Positions 27,182-35,283 of a DNA stretch of 64,000 bases are shown in pieces. The stretch lies in NCBI GenBank assembly GCA_020050685.1, contig JAGVKG010000041.1:1-64000 (forward strand), given 5' to 3'. The notes under the pieces were generated by a model. That model worked only from the letters and a program-made list of their open reading frames with translations, did no database searches and was not told the DNA's origin. How positions within the stretch are numbered: the stretch's first letter is position 1; the number at the start of each line of letters is the position of its first letter. Both the position numbers and the translations under genes were made by a program. Source of the DNA: Candidatus Obscuribacterales bacterium (GTDB taxonomy: Bacteria; Cyanobacteriota; Vampirovibrionia; Obscuribacterales; Obscuribacteraceae).

Positions 27182-30100
27182 TCACCAAACAAGCTTGTTC
27201 AGCTTCTTTACCAAAACATAGGTGTCGCGATTTACACCGGTCGGACCCCAATAGTTAAAGCCGTAGGAAAACTGCCCATAGCCGCCAATCATCAATAACG
27301 GCTTTAGGCGCACTCGCGTTAGGCTATTATGTCCGCCGGCCCGCCGCATATTTCGCTCGGGTGACTTAGGAACGGACAAGGTACGTTCAGGCGAGTGATA
27401 AATAAAGCAACTGCCCCGGGGGATGCGAGCGCTAACATTAGCACGCGTACAGACCACGCCATGATCGTTATATATCTCCAACCAGTCATTGTCGGCAATG
27501 CCGATCAGGTCGGCATCCTTATCATTGATCCAAATCGGATCCACACCACGAGACATGGTCTTCATGCGTAGTGTATCGCCAAAAGTTGAGTGAATCTGCC
27601 ATTTTCCATGTGGTGTCAAGTAATTAAGCACGAGTCCATTACCATCGGCTTCAGTTTGTACCAGGTCGCCTGTCGTTTGCGCATCCGGACGTGGTTTAAA
27701 AGTTGGCAGGTGCTCACCATAGGCAATATAAGCTTCATGATCGAAATAAAGATGTTGGCGCCCAGTTAAGGTTCGCCAAGGAATATTTTCCTCCACATTT
27801 TGACAGTAGGCCGAATAGGTCCTGCCATTTTCCGTGATACCAGTCCAAAACGGCGACGTGAGCACCCGACGTGGCTGAGCCACCAAGTCGCCGAAACGAT
27901 AACGCACCGAACGGTTGCCACAAGCCAGATGAGTATGATCGAGGCCGGTCTTCACCGATTCGGCCGCGAAGGCTCGGTAGGCCATTTCACCATTTGTTTC
28001 TGCCGCAAAGGCCAAAATTACTTCCGCCACTTGCTTGTCTTCTGCCAATGACGGATAAGTGCCACCACCCCATTCCTCACGAGGCTGCTCCTTTAAGAAC
28101 TGGTCATAGGCATCATCTACATCATAATGCGTGCCATGCACAGCCAGTCCGTTGTTGCGGAAGTTGGGACCAAGCGAAATAAAACGATTGTACAAATTGA
28201 CGTAATCTCGGGCCACCACCTTCATGTTAGCCATGGTCTTACCCGGAATTGGCTCACATTCTCCCCTAGACCAATCTTTAACGCTTGGCTGGGCAATTTC
28301 GCCCGGGGTGTCGTGCATCAAAGGCGAAGTAACAATGTCCTTAACCGGAGTCGGCAAATGCTTTTCGGCCAGACGCGATGTCCTGAGAGCAATACCCTTA
28401 AAAATATCCCAATCGCTTTTCGCCTCCCAACATGGTGTAACGGCTGCCTGCAAGGGGTGAATAAAAGTATGCAAATCGGTGCTGCTTAAGTCGTTCTTTT
28501 CATAGTAGGTAGCTGCGGGTAAAACGATATCGGAATAAAGTGCCGAAGTATCCATGCGGAAATTTAGATCGACAATCAAATCCAGCTTGCCTAAATCAAC
28601 TTTGTCATGCCAGGTAATTTCTTTTACGGCATCGGAGGCAACCTCCTCGGAAATCGTATTGTTATGTGTACCAAGGTAATGCTTGAGAAAGTATTCATGC
28701 CCCTTGGCTGATGACATCAGGGCATTTCCTCGCCAGATATACCAAATGCGAGGAAAACATTCTGGCGCATCCGGATCCTCCATTGAGAATTTCAGTTTCT
28801 TGTCTTTCAGTTGCTGAACGATATGTGAGACAACCTTTTCGTCCGTGTTTGCCCCATCTCCCTCTGCTTGGCGCACCACCTCCAGGTTGTTTTGATTGAA
28901 CTGCGGATAACAAGGCAGCCAGCCGTTACGCACTGCCATGACTTGCTTATCTGCCGTATGGCCGGAAGACATTTTATGGCTGTCATCGGATACGGGACAC
29001 ATTTCGGCAAATTGCGGATCGTAACGCCACTGATCAGAATGAATATAGTGAAACGATGGTGCATTTTGCAATCTCGGTGGTCCACCCCAATCACCGCCGA
29101 AAGCAATGGGGGCCCATGAAGCAATTGGCGCTAATTTCTCTTGGCCGACATAGTGATTCAAACCGCCACCATTAACACCAACGCAACCACAAAATATCAG
29201 CGCGTTAATCGCTGCTCTGTAAATTAAATTATTGTGATACCAGTGATTAACGCCAGCACCAATAATGATTGAGCATTTCCCGTTAGTAGAAATGGCTGTT
29301 TGGGCCCACTCCCTAGCAAAATCAAGAACCACAGATGCTTTAATGCCGGTAAACTTTTCCTGCCAGGCCGGCGTAAACGGCATTGTGTCGTCATCATAAC
29401 CTGCCGGCCATTCACCAGCCAATCCATTGTTGACACCATACTGCGCCAACAAAAGCTCCATAGCTGTTGTCACCAGTTGCGGTCCATTTACGGTTTGAAT
29501 TGTGCGCACCGGAATCGAGCGAACCAAAAGTTTCTCGCCTGTCCCCTCCGAAAAATCATTGAATTCAACTTTGGCCGTTTCATCCGATCTATCAGCAAGA
29601 AACAAGACGGGATCAATAGGTTCGTTATTAATACTTTCATTGAGGACAAGATTCCATTCTCCCTTTTTGCTTTGCCAGCGGTGTCCGATGGTGCCCTTGG
29701 GCATCTTCAGTTGATTGGACCGAGAGTCAATAACGAACATTTTCCATTCAGCGTTTTCAATGTCTTTTGTCTCTTTTATATCACTTGCTCTCAACAGCTT
29801 GCCCGGCCGTAAATTGCCATTTTCCAGTTTGTCCAGTGCGACCACAAATGGTGCATCACTGTATTTTTTCATGTACTCGACAAAGTATGGTACTTGTTTG
29901 TCCTTATGGAATTCCTTCAAAATCACGTGTCCAACAGACATCCAGAAGGCACCATCTTGCCCTTGATTAATTGGCACCCATTCATCTGCAATCTTTGAGG
30001 CCTGGGAAAAGTCAGGCGAAAATACGACGACCTTGGTACCGCGATGCCGAGCTTCGACGAGAAAGTGCGCATCAGGCGTACGTGTCATCAGTACATTTGA

Positions 30101-30814
30101 GCCAACCACGGCTACATATTTTGAATAGTACCAATCAGCACTTTCAGCTACATCGGTTTGCTCACCCCATACTTCCGGCGATGCTGGTGGCAAGTCGCAA
30201 TACCAATCATAGAAGGAGAGACAGACTCCACCCATCAAAGACAAAAATCGCGCGCCCGATGCATAGCTAACCATGGACATGGCAGGAATTGGTGAGAATC
30301 CCACAATTCGATCCGGTCCGTACTTTTGAATCGTATGAATATTGGAAGCAGCCATAAGCTCATTAACTTCATCCCAGGAGGCTCGGCGGAACCCACCCTT
30401 GCCGCGCGCCAGCTGATACTGTTTACGCTTTTCCGGATCATTGACTATCGATTTCCAAGCCGACACGGGATCGTTGCCATTTGTTATTTTAGCTTGACGC
30501 CACAAATCAATAAGTGTCCCCCTTACATACGGGTACTTAACCCTCAGTGGACTATATACATACCAAGAACAGGAAATACCACGTTGGCAGCCACGTGGTT
30601 CATGTGGAGGAATTTCCTTATTGAAGATTGGATAATCGAGAGCCTGCATTTCCCAGGTGATAATGCCCTTCTTAACGTAGACATTCCAACTACACGAGCC
30701 TGTACAGTTGACACCATGGGTAGAGCGCACAATCTTGTCTGACGACCATCGGTTACGATAGAAGTCTTCCCATTGACGTTGCTTGGGCGCAAATATGTCC
30801 TTAATCCACGACAT
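27182..30814 (-). CDS. narG: respiratory nitrate reductase alpha subunit NarG
   Basis: Molybdenum bis-MGD catalytic subunit, 1210 residues, reducing nitrate to nitrite. The FS0 cluster ligands His33, Cys37, Cys41 and Cys76 have exactly the E. coli spacing (4, 4, 35), and the Mo ligand Asp207 lies in [12 protein letters not shown]. There is no twin-arginine signal, so it faces the cytoplasm as in E. coli. The start follows GAGGAGG. It is the second gene of the operon, 4 bases after the cytochrome c gene. Reduction of nitrite to NO as a side reaction is known for this enzyme class and could be an NO source here. Confidence 0.97.
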   Translation of the reverse strand: MSWIKDIFAPKQRQWEDFYRNRWSSDKIVRSTHGVNCTGSCSWNVYVKKGIITWEMQALDYPIFNKEIPPHEPRGCQRGISCSWYVYSPLRVKYPYVRGTLIDLWRQAKITNGNDPVSAWKSIVNDPEKRKQYQLARGKGGFRRASWDEVNELMAASNIHTIQKYGPDRIVGFSPIPAMSMVSYASGARFLSLMGGVCLSFYDWYCDLPPASPEVWGEQTDVAESADWYYSKYVAVVGSNVLMTRTPDAHFLVEARHRGTKVVVFSPDFSQASKIADEWVPINQGQDGAFWMSVGHVILKEFHKDKQVPYFVEYMKKYSDAPFVVALDKLENGNLRPGKLLRASDIKETKDIENAEWKMFVIDSRSNQLKMPKGTIGHRWQSKKGEWNLVLNESINNEPIDPVLFLADRSDETAKVEFNDFSEGTGEKLLVRSIPVRTIQTVNGPQLVTTAMELLLAQYGVNNGLAGEWPAGYDDDTMPFTPAWQEKFTGIKASVVLDFAREWAQTAISTNGKCSIIIGAGVNHWYHNNLIYRAAINALIFCGCVGVNGGGLNHYVGQEKLAPIASWAPIAFGGDWGGPPRLQNAPSFHYIHSDQWRYDPQFAEMCPVSDDSHKMSSGHTADKQVMAVRNGWLPCYPQFNQNNLEVVRQAEGDGANTDEKVVSHIVQQLKDKKLKFSMEDPDAPECFPRIWYIWRGNALMSSAKGHEYFLKHYLGTHNNTISEEVASDAVKEITWHDKVDLGKLDLIVDLNFRMDTSALYSDIVLPAATYYEKNDLSSTDLHTFIHPLQAAVTPCWEAKSDWDIFKGIALRTSRLAEKHLPTPVKDIVTSPLMHDTPGEIAQPSVKDWSRGECEPIPGKTMANMKVVARDYVNLYNRFISLGPNFRNNGLAVHGTHYDVDDAYDQFLKEQPREEWGGGTYPSLAEDKQVAEVILAFAAETNGEMAYRAFAAESVKTGLDHTHLACGNRSVRYRFGDLVAQPRRVLTSPFWTGITENGRTYSAYCQNVEENIPWRTLTGRQHLYFDHEAYIAYGEHLPTFKPRPDAQTTGDLVQTEADGNGLVLNYLTPHGKWQIHSTFGDTLRMKTMSRGVDPIWINDKDADLIGIADNDWLEIYNDHGVVCTRANVSARIPRGSCFIYHSPERTLSVPKSPERNMRRAGGHNSLTRVRLKPLLMIGGYGQFSYGFNYWGPTGVNRDTYVLVKKLNKLVW

Positions 30815-30818
30815 CTTG

Positions 30819-31631
30819 CTACCTCCTCTTCAGTTTGGCGCGTACGCCCCTATTCCGATTTCTATAGAAAAACCCGATTGCCGCCAAGGAAAGCAAGGCT
30901 CCGACAAATCCCAGTTCACCTACCGGTGGATTATTGGAAACGCTTTTTTCTTTCTTGCTCTCCTTAAAGTATGCAACCAGATCAAGCGCCTCTTGACGAG
31001 TGACCGGTTGATCCTTATAAACCGCTTGCATAACCTTAAAATTCGTTTGTTCACAAGCAGACGTCAGCGAAGCTTGCCCCATCTTGTCGTAAATATTTGT
31101 CAAGTCTGGTGCAAGAGTTCCCCCACTGCCACCAACCTGGTGGCAGGACATACAAGCCATACCACCATTTTTAAATTGCTCTTGCCCCCAAAACAATTTC
31201 TTGCCAAGTTCAGAAGAGGCAATCTCGACTTTTCCACCTTGTGGAGCCTTTATTTCCTCTAGGGCCTTGAGCCTATCCGGCGCTTTCTGATCCTTGAGAA
31301 ACTGGACCAGTCCTTTAATATCATTCTCTTTCAGCTCACCAACATACTTCTGCATGCGGCCCACTGCTTGGCTAATATCGCTAGTCTCCCAAGGTAAAAC
31401 TTCAACAAGATCCGGGCCAACCATTTTGCCCTTGCCAATTGAATGGCAGCCACTACATTTTTCACTAAATAATTTGGCTACATGATCAGGCTTGTCCTGG
31501 CTGGCTCCAGGTGTGATTTTGCTTTCTTCCGCCCAGGCCGGCAAATGCAATACTGAGATAAAAGCTAAGAGGCAAGCACTTGTGCTTAGCTGCCAAATCT
31601 TGGTCCGACAAAAATAATATGCAGTAGACAT
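30819..31631 (-). CDS. membrane-anchored diheme cytochrome c, first gene of the nar operon
   Basis: 270-residue exported protein with an N-terminal signal, two c-heme motifs (CSGCH at 59-63 and CMSCH at 160-164) in two cytochrome-c domains, and a C-terminal helix (about 241-257) followed by a basic tail. It resembles the NarC-type cytochromes that head nar operons in some non-proteobacteria. It probably carries electrons between the Rieske/cytochrome b unit and oxidases or the NO enzyme. The recurring dyad lies 155 bases upstream. Confidence 0.9.
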   Translation of the reverse strand: MSTAYYFCRTKIWQLSTSACLLAFISVLHLPAWAEESKITPGASQDKPDHVAKLFSEKCSGCHSIGKGKMVGPDLVEVLPWETSDISQAVGRMQKYVGELKENDIKGLVQFLKDQKAPDRLKALEEIKAPQGGKVEIASSELGKKLFWGQEQFKNGGMACMSCHQVGGSGGTLAPDLTNIYDKMGQASLTSACEQTNFKVMQAVYKDQPVTRQEALDLVAYFKESKKEKSVSNNPPVGELGFVGALLSLAAIGFFYRNRNRGVRAKLKRR

Positions 31632-31725
31632 TTCTTAACCATTTAATCATCCGTCGACAGCTTAATTCTTTCATGTTTCAGACTTGAGGGAATCCTCCGC
31701 CAGACTGAATTAATCACGATGCTGT

Positions 31726-31740
31726 TGGCAGAAACTGCCA
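31726..31740. repeat. small perfect hairpin TGGCAG-AAA-CTGCCA
   Basis: Six-base perfect arms with an AAA loop, about 95 bases upstream of the nar operon's first start codon. It could be a protein site or part of a leader RNA. Confidence 0.45.
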
Positions 31741-31776
31741 GTTGCTCCATCCAGTGGTTACTTATTGGATGGCAAC
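31741..31776. repeat. imperfect inverted repeat GTTGCTCCATCC / GGATGGCAAC
   Basis: Arms of 10-12 bases with a 2-base bulge and a 14-base loop. The inner ends CCATCC/GGATGG resemble the dyad half-site at a wider spacing. Confidence 0.4.
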
Positions 31777-31785
31777 AAGTTGAAT

Positions 31786-31807
31786 CGATCAACCAAAAGG
31801 ATGATTG
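31786..31807. promoter_or_regulatory. dyad site of the nar operon
   Basis: CGATCAACC-AAAA-GGATGATTG, arms complementary at 7 of 9 positions, with the same AAAA spacer as the tnaA/nnrS and narK sites. It lies 155 bases upstream of the cytochrome c gene and about 220 bases before the gene at 32026. Confidence 0.6.
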
Positions 31808-32025
31808 ACCAGACACTCTTGCCAAGTGCCTTGCCGCATTTATCGCCAAGCCGGAACGCCTTTGCCGGCCCGATCATGCTTTGGCAGAATCCAGCTAATC
31901 AGAGCAAAATCGAAAGTACTTGGAAACAATCCGAAGGCAATCTACCTATTTTGGCTGAGAAACTCTGTTATCCAATCTGCGATAATGCCACCTAATTTGG
32001 AGACTCTACAAAGGAATGGTTGCAT

Positions 32026-33552
32026 ATGCATTCCGACAAAAAACTTGTAACGAAAAGGCTGTTAGTCCTCCTATCAATATTCATTGTTAGTTTGCAATTC
32101 AGCATCTTGCCTGCCCTTTCGGAAACAAATAGCTTAGAAGCGCACGCAACTTTTGAGAATCAAACAGCCCGGAGGCTTGAAGAGCTAAGTACTCAAATTG
32201 GCAAAAAGGAAAATGAGCTTCTGCGCTTAAACACTAACTTTCGTACTGAATGCACAAAAGTAAGCAAGTGGAAACCTTGGCGTCTATTCGTCTACAACCT
32301 CGGTGCATCTGGTTGTTCCAATGCAGGCATCACAAGCATTTCAGCCACACGTTGGCACTATTGGACTCACCCCAAGGACATGCCCCGATCTACTGCAGCC
32401 GCAGGTCCTATTTTGCTGCTTATTGGGCACTGCATAACACTAGGCGGGGCAGTGGCGGAAAGTACGCTTGACGTGGTCAATGATTACAAAGTGCGAAAAA
32501 AAGGATTAGACATAAAGACAACCCACAAAAAGGTCCTTGAGTTGAAACTCGATCTAGACAAATTGCTTGCCGAGCGTGAAACGATCTTGGCCAATGCCCA
32601 GGATCTAACGCCGCAACAAAAAGAACTGGCGAGGGCTGAGGGCCTGGTCCTAAAAGATGTACGTGATTTATCACTGGCCGAATATGCACAATTTTATGTG
32701 CGAGCAAACAAATATTTTGCCAGTCGTGATGCTAATGCGCTCATGGCCATTGCTAGTGCTTCAACCGGGGGCTTTCAAGGTTCGCTCTTGGGTATAATTT
32801 CCGCCTTTCAAAGGAGACCGCGGCTGGTTGGTCCAGGCGGTTTGGGCTTCGTTATCTCCGGAGCTACAATTGTCGCCACGCCACCAACAGCCAAATTAGC
32901 TGCAACAATCAAGGGGCGTTTTGCTCGCAAGCAAATGATCGCGGAACTAGATAACTTAACTACCAAGTCTGTTGCCCAGCTTGATGCCGACAGGTTGAAG
33001 CTCGAGCAGTTGCTTGCTAGTACAAGTATGACCGATCGTGCCGCTCTTGCGAATATGGAAAGACGCTCAGCGGCCTATGGAAAGCATAGCGCCTTATTCA
33101 CTGCCCAAAATCAGATCAATGTTAAAGAAAAGGCCCTCGCCAATAAGGAATTTTTAGAAAGGATGCTTTTTGCCACATCAATTGGTGGTACCAAAATGAG
33201 CTGGGGCATAAATTTAGCCAATGCTGGATTTCTCTATCGACCAAAATATTATTTCAAAGGCAGTACAAGTAAAGTTACAACCATAGTGGCGGGCAAATCA
33301 GTAACAAAAGTAGTCGGAAAGCTCTCACTTGCTTCCAATCCTCAACCGGCAATGGATTTCACGAGAAGAGTTGCGGTTGGTGCAACTACTTATATTCCCG
33401 GCACCGGTTTGTGGATTTTTGATACTCTACAAAACCGTGTGCGTGGTATACGGCGCAGCCGGGCTCTTGCCACTCAAGGTCAATTACCTACAGCACTTTT
33501 ACAAGAGCGTTTTGACAGGGTGCAAGAAATTGATGATGTCTTCAATTATTAG
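32026..33552 (+). CDS. exported/membrane protein of unknown function
   Basis: 508 residues, not recognised. It has an N-terminal signal (LLVLLSIFIVSLQFSILPA), a coiled-coil stretch (about 40-70), a first hydrophobic segment at about 120-150 (AAAGPILLLIGHCITLGGAVA), a long helical region with many Lys/Leu heptads (about 150-205), a Gly-rich hydrophobic segment (about 235-285), another coiled coil (about 300-370) and a basic C-terminus. I start at the ATG at 32026, 10 bases after AAGGA; a TTG two codons earlier is less well spaced. A structural or envelope role is possible. No catalytic motif is visible. Confidence 0.7.
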   Translation: MHSDKKLVTKRLLVLLSIFIVSLQFSILPALSETNSLEAHATFENQTARRLEELSTQIGKKENELLRLNTNFRTECTKVSKWKPWRLFVYNLGASGCSNAGITSISATRWHYWTHPKDMPRSTAAAGPILLLIGHCITLGGAVAESTLDVVNDYKVRKKGLDIKTTHKKVLELKLDLDKLLAERETILANAQDLTPQQKELARAEGLVLKDVRDLSLAEYAQFYVRANKYFASRDANALMAIASASTGGFQGSLLGIISAFQRRPRLVGPGGLGFVISGATIVATPPTAKLAATIKGRFARKQMIAELDNLTTKSVAQLDADRLKLEQLLASTSMTDRAALANMERRSAAYGKHSALFTAQNQINVKEKALANKEFLERMLFATSIGGTKMSWGINLANAGFLYRPKYYFKGSTSKVTTIVAGKSVTKVVGKLSLASNPQPAMDFTRRVAVGATTYIPGTGLWIFDTLQNRVRGIRRSRALATQGQLPTALLQERFDRVQEIDDVFNY

Positions 33553-33586
33553 ATGAAGATTGCTCGTAGACGCCAAATAGCTAGGA

Positions 33587-33739
33587 CTATTTTTTATGCG
33601 CCTGATCTTTACACTCAGCCTGGTGGCCTAAAATCTGGTCTAGTTTTTTCTGATTGTCTAAAATCTGATCCAATTTTTTCTGATTTTCTATGATCTGAAT
33701 CTGGTTATTTAGGATTGTCTTTTGATTTGCCATTAACAT
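33587..33739 (-). CDS. 50-residue coiled-coil protein with repeated NQKKLDQIL units
   Basis: A short gene on the minus strand. It starts at the ATG at 33739 behind AGAGGT and runs 50 codons to TAG. The product is almost entirely a repeated motif: NNQIQIIE, NQKKLDQILD, NQKKLDQILG, then a short tail with one Cys and HKK. The hydrophobic spacing predicts an amphipathic helix forming a coiled coil. The DNA shows the same repeat as near-identical 30-base units, which explains the repetitive look of this stretch. Similar tiny NQxxI-repeat proteins occur in several phyla without known function. It is antisense-free and fills the gap before the stress protein pair. Confidence 0.65.
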   Translation of the reverse strand: MLMANQKTILNNQIQIIENQKKLDQILDNQKKLDQILGHQAECKDQAHKK

Positions 33740-33784
33740 TCAATCGCCAGACCTCTTTTGTCCTGAATGGCTGATATTGCTTGC

Positions 33785-33802
33785 CTCATCCTTAAGACTG
33801 AC
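33785..33802. promoter_or_regulatory. dyad-like site before the stress protein pair
   Basis: CTCATCC-TTAA-GACTGAC: the left arm and TTAA spacer match the perfect site at 39452, while the right arm is degenerate. It lies 109 bases before the ATG at 33911. Confidence 0.4.
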
Positions 33803-33910
33803 TTGTCTTGAAATAGCCCATTTGGTCGATAACACAAGCCAAGCAAAGAGCAATAATGATGAGGTCAAGCTCGAGAATCATCTCCCATGCAAACATTAGA
33901 AGGAGTCGTA

Positions 33911-34414
33911 ATGAAAATTCTTATTGCCATAGATGATAGCCCATTTTCCTTTGAGGCTATTAAATCCGTAAGCGAACGAACCTGGCCGGAGCAAACAGAA
34001 TTTCGCTTCATTTCAGTAGTTGAACCACCATTTGCGCAGTATGCCGAACCAAACATCTATGTAGTTGAATCAATCTTACAGGCTCAGCAAGCCGCTCTCA
34101 CAAATACAATGCAATTAGTGGCAGACGAAGTTGAGAAGTTAAAGACAAAACTTGAGCGAGAAGTCGAAGGCACGGTTAAGGAAGGTGACATTGCCTCGGC
34201 TATTGTTCAGGAAGCAAAAAGCTGGCAGGCAGACTTAATTGTGCTTGGTTCACACGGAAGAAAGGGACTTTCCCGACTTTTCCTTGGCAGCGTAGCAAAT
34301 AAAGTAGCCCAGGAAGCACCTTGCTCAGTCGAAATTGTTAAGCAAAAGCAAGTCATGGACACTGAAGAGGTGGAGTCTCTTCATACAGCCTCATTTTTGC
34401 AATCCAGACTTTAG
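33911..34414 (+). CDS. universal stress protein (single UspA domain)
   Basis: 167-residue cytosolic nucleotide-binding UspA protein with beta-strand MKILIAIDDS and the ATP-binding signature GSHGRKGLSRLFLGS followed by APCSVEIVK. The ATG at 33911 follows AGAAGGAGTCGTA; the open frame continues 8 codons further upstream without homology. The next gene is a second UspA protein 30 bases on. Proteins of this family cluster in hypoxia/dormancy regulons, consistent with the dyad site upstream. Confidence 0.9.
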   Translation: MKILIAIDDSPFSFEAIKSVSERTWPEQTEFRFISVVEPPFAQYAEPNIYVVESILQAQQAALTNTMQLVADEVEKLKTKLEREVEGTVKEGDIASAIVQEAKSWQADLIVLGSHGRKGLSRLFLGSVANKVAQEAPCSVEIVKQKQVMDTEEVESLHTASFLQSRL

Positions 34415-34444
34415 CTATTTGAAATATCGTTTGAGGTAATCACC

Positions 34445-34900
34445 ATGAAAGTCCTTATTGCTCTTGATAGTTCAAATTTTGCCCAGGAAATCCTGAAACA
34501 AGTTGCTGATCGCACTTGGTCAAAAGACGTGGAGTTTCATTTAATTGCCGCGGTAGAAACTTTTCCAGATTGGGAAGCCGAGCAAGCCTTTGTCCATCAA
34601 GCACAAGTAATTTTAAATGATCGCCTAGCATATCTGCAAAAGCGCCTGCCTGGAATTCAAATGAATGCACAGGCAGTTGCAGGAGAGGCCGCTAACGTTA
34701 TCAATGACTATGCCCAAGACTGGGGGACAGAGCTGATCATCATTGGCTCGCACGGCAGCACGGGGTTGCGAAAGTCTGGGATTGGCAGTGTAGCCGCAAA
34801 GGTAGTAAATAATGCACCATGCTCTGTCGAGGTAGTTAAAATCAACAATCGAACAAATGCTGAATCCTCAGCTAATATCGAGCAAAGTGCAGTTAAGTAA
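34445..34900 (+). CDS. universal stress protein (single UspA domain)
   Basis: 151-residue UspA paralogue of its neighbour, with MKVLIALDSS and GSHGSTGLRKSGIGS plus APCSVEVVK, so an intact ATP-binding signature. It starts at the ATG behind TTGAGG and is probably in one transcript with the preceding stress protein and the zinc-ribbon gene that follows 41 bases later. Confidence 0.9.
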   Translation: MKVLIALDSSNFAQEILKQVADRTWSKDVEFHLIAAVETFPDWEAEQAFVHQAQVILNDRLAYLQKRLPGIQMNAQAVAGEAANVINDYAQDWGTELIIIGSHGSTGLRKSGIGSVAAKVVNNAPCSVEVVKINNRTNAESSANIEQSAVK

Positions 34901-34941
34901 AGCTGATCATTTCATACAGCAAAGAGTAAAGGAGGCTGAAA

Positions 34942-35154
34942 GTGAGTACTTTCCCCAACAACAATGATAAAGCCGAACAAATGGAAGTCTATTGTTTGCG
35001 GTGTGATGAAACGTTCTTTGCATTTGCTGAAGAAGAGCCCACTTGTCCCAAGTGTGGAGCCAAGGACGATGAATGGCTCACCGTCTTGCCTACCCAAGTA
35101 GATGAACATGAAGGCAAAGGACAAGAGGCAGTTTCTCAACCAATAGCTCCATGA
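34942..35154 (+). CDS. small zinc-ribbon protein
   Basis: 70-residue protein with one zinc ribbon, CLRCDETFFAF...PTCPKCGAKD (two CxxC knuckles 17 residues apart), and acidic flanks. The GTG start has a strong ribosome site (AAAGGAGGCTGAAA). It follows the two stress proteins and probably shares their transcript. The function is unknown; similar short ribbons act in regulation or assembly. Confidence 0.75.
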   Translation: MSTFPNNNDKAEQMEVYCLRCDETFFAFAEEEPTCPKCGAKDDEWLTVLPTQVDEHEGKGQEAVSQPIAP

Positions 35155-35166
35155 GGAACGTTCCTC
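35153..35166. repeat. perfect 14-base palindrome GAGGAACGTTCCTC
   Basis: Overlaps the stop codon of the zinc-ribbon gene and lies 118 bases before ppsA. It has no T-run, so it is more likely a protein site or mRNA-end structure than an intrinsic terminator. Confidence 0.4.
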
Positions 35167-35283
35167 GTTACTGCTTGATTAGGTCAAAATTAGTGACAAT
35201 GATTACATAGATCGATTCCAATTGCCGTGCATGGAGCCATACTTAGTTATAGATAGAGCTGACGAAAGGACAATCCATTTTCT

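Larger units (their letters stand above)
31632..32025. other. regulatory region between the nar operon and a secreted-protein gene
   Basis: 394 bases without a supportable gene. They hold a dyad half-site (AATCATCC at 31645-31652), two hairpins (31726-31740 and 31741-31776) and a full dyad site (31786-31807), an unusually dense set of inverted repeats that suggests the main control region of the nar operon. Confidence 0.6.

Noticed and set aside
28127-28489. Plus-strand frames inside narG
   Set aside because: Antisense shadows of a fully supported NarG coding region.
31765-32050. Plus-strand frames of 76 and 81 residues before the gene at 32026
   Set aside because: They overlap each other and the operator cluster, with no ribosome site and low-quality composition.
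33620-33710. CRISPR-like or regulatory direct repeats
   Set aside because: The repeated 30-base units are codons of the small coiled-coil gene on the minus strand; there are no spacers of uniform length and no cas genes.
35153-35166. Intrinsic terminator after the zinc-ribbon gene
   Set aside because: The palindrome has no loop and no following T-run.
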